This document shows, piece by piece, positions 1-12,163 of a stretch of DNA of 64,000 bases. How positions within the stretch are numbered: the first letter of the stretch is position 1; every line of letters begins with the position of its first letter. Under the pieces are notes generated by a model. That model made no database searches. It was not told the DNA's origin and worked only from the letters and a program-made list of their open reading frames with translations. The DNA lies in assembly GCA_009763385.1 (NCBI GenBank), contig CM019826.1, positions 93,976,848 through 94,040,847 on the forward strand, given 5' to 3'. This DNA comes from Coix lacryma-jobi var. lacryma-jobi (lineage: Eukaryota; Streptophyta; Magnoliopsida; Poales; Poaceae). Both the position numbers and the translations under genes were made by a program.

Positions 1-2370
1 TGATAGGTTTTGTCTTTTTGATATCTTTTTGTAGGAAGCTCCAAAAATTGTGAAAATTTTTGTGTGGCTTTCTCAAGCTGCCTGATATTTAAGAAAAATA
101 TAAAACTTGAGTTTTGAACAAATTTTGAAACTGATTTGAATATGGTTTTTAATTAATAAATGGACTTTGATGATTTTTGTAGGCCTATTTAAAGGTCCAA
201 AAATCATGAAACTATTTTTTTGGCACTGTTTTTAGGTGAAAATGTATCTTCACAAAAATTTTGAGGTCTGTTGAAGAAAATAAAATTTATTCTTATTTAT
301 ATGCTTTATTTAATCGTTTGAATGTTTATAGTTGTTTGAACTAATTAAGTTGTGAATCACATGTTAAGTTTAATAGGAAAGTTTTAGAGTTTTTCATAAT
401 CTTTCTAGATTGTCTAGAATCACCCCTTTTGAATCCTAGAAGCTCTAGTTATGGCTTGATTAGTATAAGTGGTGTAATCTATCCAAAGTGTGAACAGCAG
501 TGTTTACATCTTGTGTGACTTTGGATTATTATTTGAAGACCATGGGACACCTCTCATCTTGTGTTCCTATGGCTTAAGTGATGTTTTAATGAACCTTAGT
601 CATCCTTAGTTATCTTCCTATAGGTGCTTGATGGAAGTTGTACGTATAACTAGGAATCTTAGTTGGTGAGTTGCAAGTTGATTTTGTTGGTTTGCAACTT
701 TACCGCGAAGGAAAGTTGTACTCGACTTTTCTTATCTTGTGTTATCTTCTGTTTTACTTTTGATTTGTCCTGTACCTAAGCATACATCACTTATCTACGT
801 GTAGTATCCGAGAGTGTTGGAGTCATGTTGATCAAGCTTTGGTGATCACCCTTGTCGAACAAGCCTCGGAGGGTGACCCTTGTTGGACAAGCTTCGTCGA
901 GAAGGCTTAACTTCTAGATGAAGGAACTAACCTTTGTGGATCATTCTTGGATCCTGTCTTCCCTGCAACGAAGGCAAGCCCCGGTGCATTTAACCCTTCC
1001 TTGTTTTTATAAAGGTTGTATTAAAATGTTTTTGAGTTAAACTACTGCATTAGGTTATAGGAGTTGTGTGATGACCTATTACCTGCATTATTTACCCCCA
1101 CCAGAATATCCACCTGCCCTGTTTTAAAAACTATTTGCAAAATGCTTAGTGATGCTATACAATAGATTTGCAATAAAAATGCCAATTTCGAAAGTGTGAT
1201 CACTGAGATGTTTTATATCAAGGGATTTGGTTATACTTCCCGTTCGATGACTGCTTGCCTAGCTAGCATGTGGTCATTGTCGAGAAGAGGTTGTCCTGGC
1301 GTACGGTGCCGTCATGTTGTAGTCCGGGACTCAACAGTTGACACTGACCGGGACAGGGTTGAAAAACTGACAGGACTGTTACGCTTGGGTGAGATATAAC
1401 CAAGGTACGGTTCCTGGCGGAAAAATTAGGGACCATCCGTGTGGGAGCCTGCTGGCTAAGACTTGTAACTATTCACATACTTCGGAAAGCTCTGGCTCCG
1501 AGGAATCCTTTATTGGGACCGACAACCGCGCACTGGGAGTGGAGAGATGGCGGGAGTACTAGCTACCCTCGTGGGTTAAAGTCCCGGATTGGAGGTGTAC
1601 AAGTACTCTCGGGTGGCGTAGGACCGGGCCCAATTTTGGAGGAATCGTGGTAGACGAGTTGGCATATGCAAGCTTGGGTGCTACATATGCAGTGTGGATA
1701 GGGATCCTCAGCTGAGTATTATTTATCCGGATTAACGTTGCTCCTCGGTTATGGAGACTTGGTCACTGACTGTCAACGGAGAGTGGTTCTCAACTAGGTA
1801 TGTTTTGAAAAGTAAAATGAATCATGAACAATGAAGAATTGAGAAATACTTGAATCTTTCCAAAAATAAAACAAGGTTTACAAAACGCTTTTCTGCAAAA
1901 TACTTGATCTTGCTTAAGCCTTACCTTGACTACCTAAGCCTCTCATTCCTGAGTCTTCTCCCCTTTCTCTTTAGTCGGGTAAGTCTTGTTGAGTACCCCA
2001 GTACTCAGGGTTTGTTAACCCTTGTTGCAGGTTTCTAATAAGTGATGTTGATCATGATCATGTCAGTGGGCTTGACGTGATCTGGTTGTTCTTCTTCTCC
2101 AACTTAGGTACTCCGCCTAAGTATGGTTCTGTAATACTATTCTGTTTCCTTGATACCGGTTGTATTTATGCAAAAAGTAACACCTACGAGTTTTATAAAG
2201 GTTATCTATCTTGCTTCCGCACTCCGATGGTATTTTGTATCAAATGTTGTAATGTTGTAATTATTCCAACCTTCATGATGATGATCCTATGGCTCGTGGA
2301 TAATTCGGGGTTCTCTCGGGGACACCCGACAGATCTTTCCTGTGATGTGGTACATGTGCACAGTCATTAG
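1..2370 (+). mobile_element. Diverged Tekay-type gypsy LTR fragment
   Basis: About 950-2040 is clearly homologous to the reverse complement of element D's LTR (about 39850-40950). Shared stretches include the segment around the GTTGAGTACCCCAGTACTC motif near 1988 and the one around TAGCTAGCATGTGGTCATTG near 1260. Positions 1-950 are AT-rich and match only weakly. 2040-2370 diverges from D's U5 end. No primer-binding site follows, so the right limit is approximate, and the left limit lies outside the window. ORFs here (1196-1399, 1441-1653, 1850-2370) are chance reading frames in LTR sequence. Confidence 0.75.
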
Positions 2371-2384
2371 AGCTCAGGGAGACA

Positions 2385-3488
2385 GTGACGTGTGCGGGTG
2401 GGCCACATTATTTGGCGGTTCCGTCACAAGACCGTGATGGTGAGGGACAGTACGTCACCGAGGACCCCACCGACAGCTCTTACGAGAACTACCAGCTCTC
2501 GCCTCACGCTCAGCCACGTCCTCACGCCAGTAAGGCTGGGACATCTAGTACTGCTTCCTCCGATCCAGCTTTACTTGCTATCTTATCTCGGATGGAGGAG
2601 CAGCAGCGGACTATGACACAGGATGTCCAGCATTTGACCCAGGAGAAGCAGCGGCTAGCACAGGCTCAGGCCCTTGCCCAGCAGCAGGCACAGGAGCGGT
2701 CTGACGCCCTTCAGCGGCAGATGATGGAGCTACAGCAGCAGACTCTGAGCTTCATGGAGAGGATCATGAGTGGACCTCCTCAGTGGCAATGGCAATAGCC
2801 TCCACCTCAGCAGCAGCTTCAATTGCTGCCACATGTCCCATCGCAGCAGCAGCAGTTCAGTCAGCAGCCGCAGCTCACTGGTCCCGGTGCCTCCCAGTTT
2901 ACCTGCTACACTACTCCACCTGGAGGGGCCCCATTCTTTAGTCCGCTTCACATGGGATTCACGCCACGTTCGACAGAGTCACTGTTCGCGACGACCACTA
3001 CTGTGACGCGGGACCTGTCTGCTACCTTTAGTGAGCTCACTGGGTTACCCACGCCAGACCTACAGGGCCCAGTTCATACATCGACAACTCCAGTCACCTC
3101 TGCGACCGAGACCTTACCGAGCTCCGTCGCGTCCTCATAGCAGACTAAGCCAGTCCAGTCCGAGACCACGACGACAGTGCAGCCTGAGCTATCTACTATT
3201 CCAGAGCTTCTGCACTCCGAGGCTCAGGAGGGCACAGCTACAATGACTGTCACAGAGACTGTGGGCACCCAGCAGATAGACCAGACAATGCAGTCAGAGC
3301 AGCTTGAGCAGCCTGAGCAGACCTGGACCGCTTCTCCGCAGCTTCCATCTCCTGAGGGTCAGCAGGCTACTGGCTCGTCTTCGTCAGACTCCGAGGCACT
3401 CCTTCAGCAATTCGAGTTCACTCAGCGTTCTCCAGAGGTTTCAGCTGCTCCTGACTCGTCTGCGCCACCTCCTCCCTCTGACGCTTAG
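2385..3488 (+). pseudogene. Q/P/S-rich low-complexity retroelement ORF, interrupted by stops
   Basis: Three open stretches (2385-2798, 2823-3140, 3177-3488) share one frame and are separated by TAG stops at 2796-2798 and 3138-3140. The first has a Q-rich heptad-like region (residues about 70-125) with runs such as QQQAQERSDALQRQMMELQQ. The rest is rich in Gln, Pro, Ser and Thr. No start is convincing: the frame opens with GTG and is probably truncated upstream. It lies just before polypurine tracts of Sirevirus type, so it may be the extra (env-like) ORF that some Sireviruses carry after pol. I recognise no catalytic domain; the assignment rests on position alone. Confidence 0.45.
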
Positions 3489-3941
3489 TTTGGTGTTTGA
3501 CGCCAAAGGGGGAGAGTGGTCGAGTATAGCGATAGGGGGAGCGATGTGAGAGGGATTTGATTCTTATGATTGTTATGTTTCACATATCACATACGCTGTT
3601 CGTATCACATATCTTTTGCACTTTGCTTATTATATATATATATGTGTGTGTGATGTGGACCTTGAGACATGTTTGTGCTCACTATGATATCTTATATGAC
3701 GTGTCATTTCGTTTCACTCGATTACATGTGCTTAATTCATAATCTTTTGGTATTCGAGCTATATTACTCTTGAACTTGTTTTACTCTAACTTGTTGAGTG
3801 CAGGATGACGACATGATATGTATGAGCTTTCCCCTAATCATTTTCTCTTATTTATCACAAGTTCATACATGTCATGGTATTGAAAACCTTTTCTCTCTAT
3901 ACTCGAGGTCGTGTTGTCATCAATCACCAAAAAAGGGGAGA
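3488..3941 (+). other. Sirevirus-type 3' untranslated region with two polypurine tracts
   Basis: A tract AAAGGGGGAGAG lies near 3506 just after the Q-rich ORF, and a second, AAAAAAGGGGAG (3929-3940), directly precedes the 3' LTR. Repeated polypurine tracts before the 3' LTR are a known feature of Sireviruses. Between them is AT-rich non-coding sequence with a TA/TG microsatellite near 3630-3652. Confidence 0.6.
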
Positions 3942-4379
3942 TTTAACACACCTTGGCCCCTAGTGGGTTTCAGTGATTGGATGAAACACAAGATTACTAT
4001 GACTAACGTGTGTTTTCCAGAAACAGGGATGAGTTAGGTCATGGTAATGGCGAGGATACGAGCATATGGAGTTCATGTCCCCTGGCGATGGAAATCGTTT
4101 CGGTTTTCAAAGGACGGACGACGATGACCGTGGTAGACTAGGCTAAGTGTCATATGGTGTTGGAGGACACTTAGGTAGTCTTAGGTCTTTGTTTTTTCCT
4201 TTGGCTGTACTATAATGGGGAGTGTGAATCAGTAGCTTGTCCTAGATGAGTCTATTGAGGTAGGTGTGCTGCAAACTTGTTATTTCATAGCCCTAGGTAG
4301 CTCAGAGAGAGCCCTTATGACGTGAGGATGAAAAGTCATTAAGGCCACGTCACGATCCGAGTTGGTTTTGACCTTGAAA

Positions 4380-4720
4380 AGGGCATCGAACGCTGGCCTG
4401 GTGGGCATCGGACGCGCGTTCGATGCTCACTAGACTTGAGAGTCTCTGGTGCGTGGCATCAGACGCTCCGATGTTGTCACATTGGACGCACCTATGCCAC
4501 TGTTCTGAGAGAGTGCCCTGAGGGGCACATTGGATGTTGGCATCAGACGCTGAGGGCCAGCGTTCGATGTCCATGCGGAGAGGTTCTAGAGAGGTCAGAT
4601 TCGCATCGGACGCTGCCCAACGTCCGATGCTCCTTTAAACAGTCTGATAGAAAGTACAGTTGACCGTTGGGTCGAGGGCATCGGAGCGTCCGATGCCAGG
4701 CATCAGCGGGTCCGACGCCC
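4380..4720. repeat. Cluster of palindromic GCATCGGACGC/GCGTCCGATGC motifs in the Sirevirus LTR
   Basis: Short inverted motifs around CATCGGACGC, CGTCCGATGC and CATCAGACGC recur about ten or more times in some 340 bp upstream of the TATA box. Maize Sireviruses carry comparable palindrome clusters in the same LTR position, with a different sequence. A regulatory or silencing-related role is inference. Confidence 0.6.
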
Positions 4721-4768
4721 CCGAAAACTATGTTGTCCAGTGCTCTTTTGGGTGGCCGGTTGGGGGAG

Positions 4769-4776
4769 TATATATA
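4769..4776 (+). promoter_or_regulatory. TATA box of the Sirevirus LTR
   Basis: TATATATA lies in a GGGGGAG-to-CTCCTCCC context just downstream of the palindrome cluster, as expected for the LTR promoter. Confidence 0.5.
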
Positions 4777-5463
4777 CTCCTCCCCCACCTCCATTAGAGT
4801 GTTCTTGCCCATTCCATTTGCCGAAAAACACATTGTGAGTGTGAGAAAGAGCAAGAGCCCTAGTGAGTTTGAGAGAATCCCTAATTGTGAGAATTAGTGA
4901 CCTCATTAGTGAAAGAGAGTAGCAAGTGTGCATCCATCCATCTATTTGGCCTTGGCTTGGTCAAGTGAGAATTCTAGCTTGTTACTCTTGGTGATCGGCA
5001 TCACCTAGACGGCTTGGTGGTGATCGAAGAGCTTGGTGATCATCCGGTGGATTTGTGCATGACCCAAGTTGGATTGTGATCGGTAGTGAGCGATTCATCG
5101 GGCCGGAGTGGCAAAGAATCAGCTCATAGTGAGCACTTGATCCTTGCGCGGGTGCTCCAACGAGGACTAGGGGGTGTGCCGACACCTCGATACCTCGGCA
5201 AAAAGATCGTCGAGTCATCTCTACTCTCTTTACTTACGTATTTACCTTTCAGCAATTCAATTCCGCAATTTACTTGTTGTTCATCCATTTTGAATTGCCA
5301 TGCTAGAGTAGAAATGGTTTAGTGATAGTCTTTTGTGTGGTAGAGTTTAGAGAAACACACTTCTAGGCACAAGGGGTTAATTGGGCTTGATAGGTCTTAA
5401 TTGTCGCAAGAATTTTTAGAAAAGCCCAATTCACCCCCCCTCTTGGGCATCTTGATCCTTTCA

Positions 5464-6631
5464 CCGGGGTAAGTTGTCCCAGCCAGGCTGGTATCCGGGT
5501 GTAAACCCAGGTACATGCCTGGTAGGATACCATCCCTGCATGGCTGGATGTGGAGTAGGTGCAGGTGGTGCCTTCGAGCTTGTTCCTGCTTCCTGCCTGG
5601 TTCTGCTCCTGGTTGCCCTATGAGATGAAGTGCTTTTTCGGGCTTCCTAAATTCCTGGCATTTATATAAAGCGAGTTCCAGGATAGGTAACGGATACTCA
5701 TTAATAAATCCATGGAAGAAGTAAACGGTAGTTCCATCTTCTTTCACTTTTAGGTTATGCCCTTGTATCAGGTATGCTTCATTGATGATGGTGCGAGGGA
5801 TGGGGATGTATGAAACATTGTGTCCGTCCAATGCACCAACAAAGTGACTTGCAGGATATAGAAGTGGAAACCCGAAACATTTCTAGCATGTGTAAAAATA
5901 TTTCACGAGCAGGAGCAATTTTAATTTTGTGGACAATTGCAAAGACTAATCTTAATTCATCATTTCTAACAAAGCGAATGTACTGGCTCGGGAACAAAGT
6001 CATAGATATCCAACGATGTATAAGCCTCAAAGTGGGATGGTGAATTTGCATGTTGCGAGGCTGGAACTTGCCAACTACCGTTTGACCAGAAATTTTGCCC
6101 CAAAATTTGTGGCGATGAAAGCTCTTGAGCACATGGTTAAGATCGATAGAGCATTTCCTATTGAAGCCGACATGAGATGCAAAGTCCTTCCTTGTTACTA
6201 AGTATTTAGTATTAAACATGCAGAAGGTAAAGCCATCTTCTATTCTGTTGCATGGCATAAAAACTGGATTGTTAGGAAACGAGAACCTTCCACATAGAGG
6301 GGTCAACCTTTTCCCAACCAACTGCCTTGAAAATAGCAGGGAATTCGGAATCCATACCTATCTTCTCGAGAAGGTCGGGTCGTACTGTGGTGTGTGGACG
6401 AAAGGCGCGGTCTTGGAGGATCGCGTACGCCTAGAAATCCCGTTCTCCCTCGAGGAAGATGTTGGTGTCATCGTCGCTTGCTGCACTGGCTTGGCTTGCG
6501 GTCGGTGGAGATTCTCCTTGCACTGAGCTCTCTTCTTGATTGACAGAGTAGGGCACGCTTCGGCTTTCGTGAGCGCTTCTCCGCGTCGCCCTCTTTATTG
6601 CACTGGAGAGAGCTCTTCCAAAACCCTTCAT
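5464..6631 (-). pseudogene. Decayed TE-associated protein gene
   Basis: On minus the gene starts at 6631 with MKGFGRALSSAIKR and an S/R-rich N-terminus. The frame reaches LEGERDF and then a TAG near 6432. It continues in frame to about 6300, shifts frame near 6310 (open part 6321-5779), and shifts again near 5825 (5831-5464). The core has HPTLRLIHRWISMTLFP followed by a DELRL segment, and a later TIINEAYLIQGH-like motif. I recognise these from memory as typical of a large grass family of retroelement-associated proteins of unknown function. The Sirevirus LTR truncates the C-terminal end at 5463, and the last residues of the track ORF are LTR sequence. Confidence 0.55.
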
Positions 6632-6779
6632 GATCTTTGTGGAGTGGAGCTAGAGAGGTGTTTTGGGCAAGGCCTTTGCTGCTAGTACCTGCGGATACAT
6701 GGGTGTATGCCGGATCTTGAGATGATGAGTGATTGTCAACTGGTATAATGGGCATGTTCTTTCTCTTGTGTTGTGCAGG
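6632..6779. other. Short spacer between pseudogene and element A
   Basis: This probably contains the 5' flank of the minus-strand pseudogene. I see no conserved element. Confidence 0.3.
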
Positions 6780-7332
6780 TGTTGACCTCGGAGACGGTGA
6801 TCGAAGGCAAGGTGAAGGTCAAGTAGAGACGTGCTGTGCCGATGGACCTGGAGCGGTGAAGGGCAGATGTGAGGCTTGGACTGACGGACTGGTGGCCTGA
6901 GGATCAGCCGTGGTGGCTGACAGCCTAGGACAGTGATAAGTCAATGACGGACCAGGATGTCGGAGATGTCATGAGAAGGTGATTACTCCGACTAATCCCA
7001 GACGGAACGGGAGATCCGAAGACTTGATACGAAGCGTACTTGGATTAGGACTCTCATTGTATCTTAGTCGAGTTCTTAAAGGAAGTCTTGGAATTAGAAT
7101 AGGACTCCTCTATTGTAACCGACTAGGACTCGGTCTGCGCTATGCTTCACCCGGATATATAAGGGGAAGCAGGTGCGGGCTCCAATCAATTGAATCATAA
7201 TCATACACAAGGCACACGCCGCACTGGAAGTAAGGTATTACGTTATTTAGCGGCCTGAACCAGTATAAATCGTTGTCCCTGTGTACTCGCCGAGTCCTAC
7301 GAACGTTGATCCTCACCGAACAAATCGTGACA
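6780..7332 (+). mobile_element. Element A: putative 5' LTR (Tat-type gypsy)
   Basis: The 3' end is well placed: CGTGACA at 7332 is followed two bases later by a Tat-like primer-binding site. A TATA box (TATATAAG, 7156-7163) lies about 175 bp before the LTR end. The start at TGTTGACC (6780) is a guess, because A's 3' LTR is not in the window for comparison. Confidence 0.5.
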
Positions 7333-7334
7333 GC

Positions 7335-7352
7335 TGGCGCGCCAGGTAGGGG
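7335..7352 (+). other. Element A primer-binding site
   Basis: TGGCGCGCCAGGTAGGGG starts two bases after the CA of the LTR. It resembles the TGGCGC/TGGCAC-type sites of Tat-lineage gypsy elements. I did not identify the tRNA. Confidence 0.6.
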
Positions 7353-7509
7353 CTTTCGGCGATTCGACGACCAAGAGCCTGGCGAACCATGACAATATGT
7401 TCTCGGCCGATCAATTTTCGTTTTTGGCTCATGGACTTGCATTGCGGATGATCAAGGAAAGCTGCATCGACAACTTCACATTTATCTGGAAGCACAAGCC
7501 ACACCAAAG

Positions 7510-9420
7510 ATGAGTGATCTCACCCAGAACCTAGCAAACCTTGCTATCCATGATCCGCAAGATTCTGGAGACCAACCTGAAGCACCCGACTCCTACTCGA
7601 ACTCAAATTCTGAGAACGAAAAGGACTCAGAGATCAGACATGGTATCACCTTCAGACTGCAGAACTTGGCTGAAGACTTCCAAGACCTGATTGACGCAAA
7701 ATTCAAAGAGTATCAACAGATACCTTTCACCGGAGCTCAAGAAGGACTCGTTTTCAGCTCTACCAAGGAGGGTAACATTGTCCATTGGCTAATACAGCCA
7801 GCTCCGGCTTGGCTGATTAGCACAATCAACCAGCAACTTCCATATCAACATGGACATCAGCTCCCCTATGAGGAACATGAAACCTCAACAGAACTAATCT
7901 CCAGCACTTCTACTTTGGAGTCGTTCACGCCAGGATCAATAAACCAGGGCTACACCCGTGAAGTTTTCATGGCAGGGCATCAGTCATCTCTACGACCACC
8001 AACCCCTCCAGATGTCTTCCAGGATGATGAAACACTGAGTATGATATCTGACAACGACCCAGAAGGACCCGGAGAAACCGAGTTAATAAAGGCTGAGAGA
8101 ATTAGAAGGAATCAAGCTAAAGAATCTCGCAGAAGGCGCGCAAATGACCGCAAGGAAGCTGTTGACCGCTACAATTAACGACTCGAAGAATATAATAATC
8201 GGAGGCGCCTAGAAGAGGACGCGGAAAATCATGCTCGCGCCCAATGTGATCAGGAGCATCAATCAAAAAATGATCACAATCGCCGACGAGCTGAATGCTC
8301 CCGCAACCTCGAGCCTGAGTTTATGAGAGTCGCTGGTCACAAGGTATTCCAGACACCCTACCAAAACATTATGGCCCTAGCTACAGAGATGGGAGCCAAG
8401 GACAACCGCACCCCCGATGAAGAGCGACGACTGATCATGCTTCAGACTACTGCACTACAACTCCGGGGACGGAACCTTGAGTCTCTAGCTGATGAACAAG
8501 CTTCATCCCATCCAAGCCAGACGCGACCTGTTCAGGAGCGACTCGGCCGAGTTCTAGCAAGGAGTCGTCTAGGCCACCGAGTACCCGATCAAGCTGAAGG
8601 AGGAGCCGAATCTTCATACCGAGGAGTCGCAATTGCAGCATCTGATGCAGTCAATTGTTTTCCTTGCTTTTCCCAAGGGCTACGAGCAGTCCCGTTTCCA
8701 TGAAAATTCAAACCCGGGAACTACTCAAAGTATGATGGGAGGACAAAACCTAAACGTTGGCTCAGGCTGTACGCTCAAGCAGTTGAGTTAGCAGGAGGAA
8801 GCAACGACGTCAAAGCACTCTTTCTCCCAATGGCTTTAGAGACAATGCCACTCGCTTGGTTCGACAAGCTTAAGCCCGAGTCCATTGACTTCTGGGAACA
8901 ACTCCATCGTATCTTCATAGAGAACTTTGCGGGTGTCCCCAAGAGATCAAATCCTCGGACTAAGCTCAGGAACTGCAAGCAACAGAAAAATGAGTCAATA
9001 CGGGAGTACTATAGGCGCTTCTCAGAGATCCGCTCTACAGTATCTGACATCACAAACAGAGAAGTAATTGACCTTTTTGGCAACGGAATTTGCGAAAGGT
9101 ACAATTACAAAGATTTCATCAAGCAGGACCCGACCACCGCCGATGAGTTCCATTGGGCCGTAAATTCCATGATAGCAACAGAAGAACGCACTCCGGAACG
9201 ATTCCCCGAGAGGAACACGTAGGGCGATCGAGGGAACAATCAGAGAGGCAACCAGGCACCACAGCAAAACACCAGCAAGAGAATAGGAGACAATACTGTT
9301 GCCGCCATGGAGCCTCAGAAGAAGGGGAATAAGCCATCCACCTTTGATGACTTAATCGACGGACCGTGCCCTTTCCATCCTAAAGGAGGACATCAGACTA
9401 GGCATTGTCGATAGCTCAAG
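7510..9420 (+). pseudogene. Element A gag (Tat-type), broken
   Basis: An ATG at 7510 opens 222 codons of acidic, N-rich sequence followed by an R/K-rich helix (RRNQAKESRRRRAN) and a stop near 8176. Further open pieces are 8323-8703 and 8830-9222. The latter is the retrotransposon gag domain (WFDKLKPESIDFWEQL, then YYRRFSEIR). Near 9370-9412 lies a zinc-knuckle-like CPFHPKGGHQTRHC (CX2HX4HX4C), followed by a stop. The product would form the virus-like particle in the cytoplasm. The frame then runs to 9622, where element B interrupts it just before the protease. Several stops make it non-functional. Confidence 0.75.
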
Positions 9421-9622
9421 GAGAGAGGCTTAAACTCCGACTTCAATAAAAACAAGAAAGACAAGGGGAAAAAAGCAGCCAAAGACCCTCAGCAGAACAC
9501 TAGCGGTTTCCCGCACCCCAAAGGGACCATCAACGTCATATTTGGGGGAGTAACTACTAGCGACAATAAAAGACTCCAAAAGCTTTCCCTGCGAGAAATT
9601 ATGTCTACAGAACTAGCAACTC

Positions 9623-10493
9623 TGTTGGGGTGGTACCCAGACCGCAGGCGCCTCTAACTCGCAATACCGAAGGATGACGGAGCTTTCGCGCGGATGTGCG
9701 CATTCGCGCGGAAGCTCACGTTCATCTTCGGCCCCGCAAGACCGAAGGATGACGGAGCTTTCGTGTGAAAGGGAGAATTCGCGTGGAAACACGCGTTTCG
9801 GCTCGCGGACCGAAGGATGACGGAGCTTTCGTGCGAAAGGGAGAATTCGCGCGGAAGCACGCGTTTCATCTCGCGGACCAAGGGAAGGCGGAGCTTTCGT
9901 GCAAAAGAAAGCATTCGCGCAGAAGCACGCATTTCGGCTCGCGGACCAAGGGAAGGCGGAGCTTTCGTGCGAAAGGAAGCATTCACGCGGAAGCACGCAT
10001 TCGCCTTCGGCCCGCAGGACCGGAGCACGATGGAGTTTTTGTGCGAAAGGAAGCATTCGCGCGAAAGGAGCCCGGCGTTTTCGGTGGGAGTTTTCGTCAT
10101 TCATGACTTTGGTTTTTCATAGGTTTTCGCAGGACGCCGGAAGCCTGGGTCAAAGGGAGCGGGCCCACCGGCCAGGAAAAGGAGCCAGGGGACGCTGGGC
10201 CCGTCAGAGGGCGAAGTTACGATGATGCCCCTTGTGTCGGAAGAGGCGGCGTACAACCATGGAGTAGTTGACTAGGGCATCATTGTAATTGTAACAGAGT
10301 GGTTGGAAGGGCATTCTTGTACTTTCAAACTGATCTGGATTAATATAAAAAGCTCCCAGCCTCCCAAGGGAGGAGAGGGAGGAGCACTGTTCACTTAATC
10401 CGTTTCTCCACTTTCTTCCGTCTACTCTCGCTTTCGCTTCGCGCTAGCTCATGTGACAACCTGCTGTTTCGGGGTCTCGGTCCCGAAACAACA
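9623..10493 (+). repeat. Element B 5' LTR
   Basis: This 871-bp LTR runs from TGTTGGGG to CAACA and pairs with 55591-56461. U3 (about 9667-10080) is built of imperfect subrepeats of roughly 70 bp containing GGAGCTTTCGTGCGAAAG and TTCGCGCGGAAGCACGC. A TATA box (TATAAAAA, 10344-10351) follows. ORFs on both strands here are by-products of the subrepeats. Confidence 0.9.
10344..10351 (+). promoter_or_regulatory. TATA box, element B 5' LTR
   Basis: TATAAAAA precedes AGCTCCCAGCC. The same box is at 56312-56319 in the 3' LTR. Confidence 0.6.
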
Positions 10494-10494
10494 T

Positions 10495-10509
10495 TGGCAC
10501 CCACCGTGG
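10495..10509 (+). other. Element B primer-binding site
   Basis: TGGCACCCACCGTGG begins one base after the LTR end (CAACA|T). This form is typical of Tat-lineage gypsy elements in grasses. Confidence 0.75.
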
Positions 10510-10527
10510 TTGTCACCCGAGCTTGCC

Positions 10528-12163
10528 ATGCCACCGAGGAAGGCGCCGAAGATGGTCGACAATCCCGAGACGGTTGCTGCGAACAAGGATGGCCATGGCA
10601 CAATCGCGACATCCACTTTAACCACTCAAATACCACCGAATACAGCCCAAAACACCCAAGCTTTCGGCAGCACGCTCCCGATGGGAACCCAGCTACCGCC
10701 GATAGCAACCTCAAGCCGTGACTCGCAGCCTTTCGGCAGAGATGCATGCCAGAAGGGAATGTCCAAGACGAGCCCGGTGACGAAGAAGATGACGATGCTG
10801 AAGTTACCAGGCATGCCCAAGCAATTAGAATGCTGACGGAGCAGCAAGAAGAAATCAAAAGGTTGGTTCAGCAAAGAGATCAGTTGCAGCGGCAGCTTGC
10901 GGCAAAAGCAAGGGAAGATGAAACTCGCAACGCGTTTCGGCATGCGGAGGCGCAAAGAAGGCAATTGGAAAAGGAAATTTAGGAGCTAAGAAGGGCTGGA
11001 GGAGGCCCGATTGCAATAATTCAAGACAATGTGTTCGCACCAAGGTGAGAGCAGCCACCAGCTTTTGACAACGCAATCGATGAAACCTCCCCGCTTTCAA
11101 GAGAATTGCAAGCCCATCCGTGGCCGCTCAACTACAAGCCACGCATTCCGACTTTCGACGGAAAGGCGAACCCGCGTAAATTCTTGGCGAGCTACGAGAC
11201 AGTCGTCTTTTCGGCAGGCGGTGACAATCAAGCCCTGGCGAAATCTCTCATTCTGGAAGTCGAAGACATGGCTCACAATTGGTACACCACCCTCAAGCCA
11301 CTGTCCATCTAATCGTGGGCTCAGTTGAAGGCCGAATTGCTCGCCACTTTCCAAGCATTCCGGCCGGATGTCAAGACCACGCGAGACCTCATGAACTGCA
11401 CCCAGCAAGATGACGAACCTTTATTCGAGTACCTCAAACGTTTCATCCAGCTAAAAGCTCAAGCCCGAATGTGCTGGAAGCCGCGGTAATTGTAGCAGCC
11501 ACCGAAGGCTTGGGAACCGGGCAGTGTGCTGCTCACTTGTCCAGAGAACCACTGAAAACTGTCAAGGAATTGTTCGATGTGATGAACGCATATGCAAGGT
11601 CAGATGATGACTTTCGGCGGCGCAAAGGCGCCCGCTTGATGCAGAGGCAAGCGACAAAAGCTAGTCTACCGCCACAAGTGTCGAATCAAAGGATGGTTAG
11701 ACCTTTCTGGACAATCAACACTTTGCAGGAAGAACCAGCGCAGTCAGTAGCGGGCATGGAGAGGCCGGACATGGCCAACTTTCAGCCCCAAAAGGGGTTC
11801 GATCAACCATTCCGCGGAGGGCATGGTGGAAGGACAGGATGTGGCGGCCGAAACGGTAGAGGCCGCGGAAGAGGAGCCAAGCCTCCGTACTGTGTCATCT
11901 GCGATGGCAATTTCGGTCACACCACCCGAGACTGTAAATACAACAAGACGGCGAAAGAGCTAAAAGTCAAGGATCAAGCTTCAGCTTCTGGCGAAAGCTT
12001 CAAGCACGTTTTTCACAATTCGCAAGACCCGGTAGCAGGAGCGGTAGCGTGCAACAACTACGCAAGCACGCCTATGCATCCCCCGCAGTACATGCCTCCC
12101 CAGAATTTGCATTGGTACAATCCGGCATATCAGGGTTACCAGTTCTCGGTCTTTGCGCCATAG
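10528..12163 (+). pseudogene. Element B gag, frameshifted
   Basis: The ATG at 10528 starts MPPRKAPKMVDN. Open pieces then change frame: 10528-10836, 10746-10982 (acidic stretch and a Q/R/E coiled coil), 11106-11312 (gag core, with IPTFDGKANPRKFLASYE and WYTTLKPLS) and 11471-12163. The last piece carries an RG-rich basic stretch (GGRNGRGRGRGAKPP) and a zinc-knuckle-like CVICDGNFGHTTRDC. The family role is capsid formation and RNA binding. Frameshifts and stops make this copy inactive. Confidence 0.8.

Larger units (their letters stand above)
3942..5463 (+). mobile_element. Sirevirus-like (Ty1/copia) 3' LTR
   Basis: The LTR follows a polypurine tract and opens with AACACACCTTGGCCCCTAG. It ends in a C-rich AATTCACCCCCCCTCTTGGG block and CTTGATCCTTTCA, the form typical of grass Sirevirus LTR ends. 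Its centre has a palindrome cluster and a TATA box. Everything upstream of the Q-rich ORF, including gag-pol and the 5' LTR, is missing. The right end sits inside the minus-strand pseudogene at 5464-6631, so the element inserted into that older sequence. The exact left end is uncertain because the usual TG is not intact. Confidence 0.7.

Noticed and set aside
9613..10225. R/A/F-rich ORFs on both strands (and copies at 55477-56090)
   Set aside because: They follow the U3 subrepeats of B's LTRs, not a gene.
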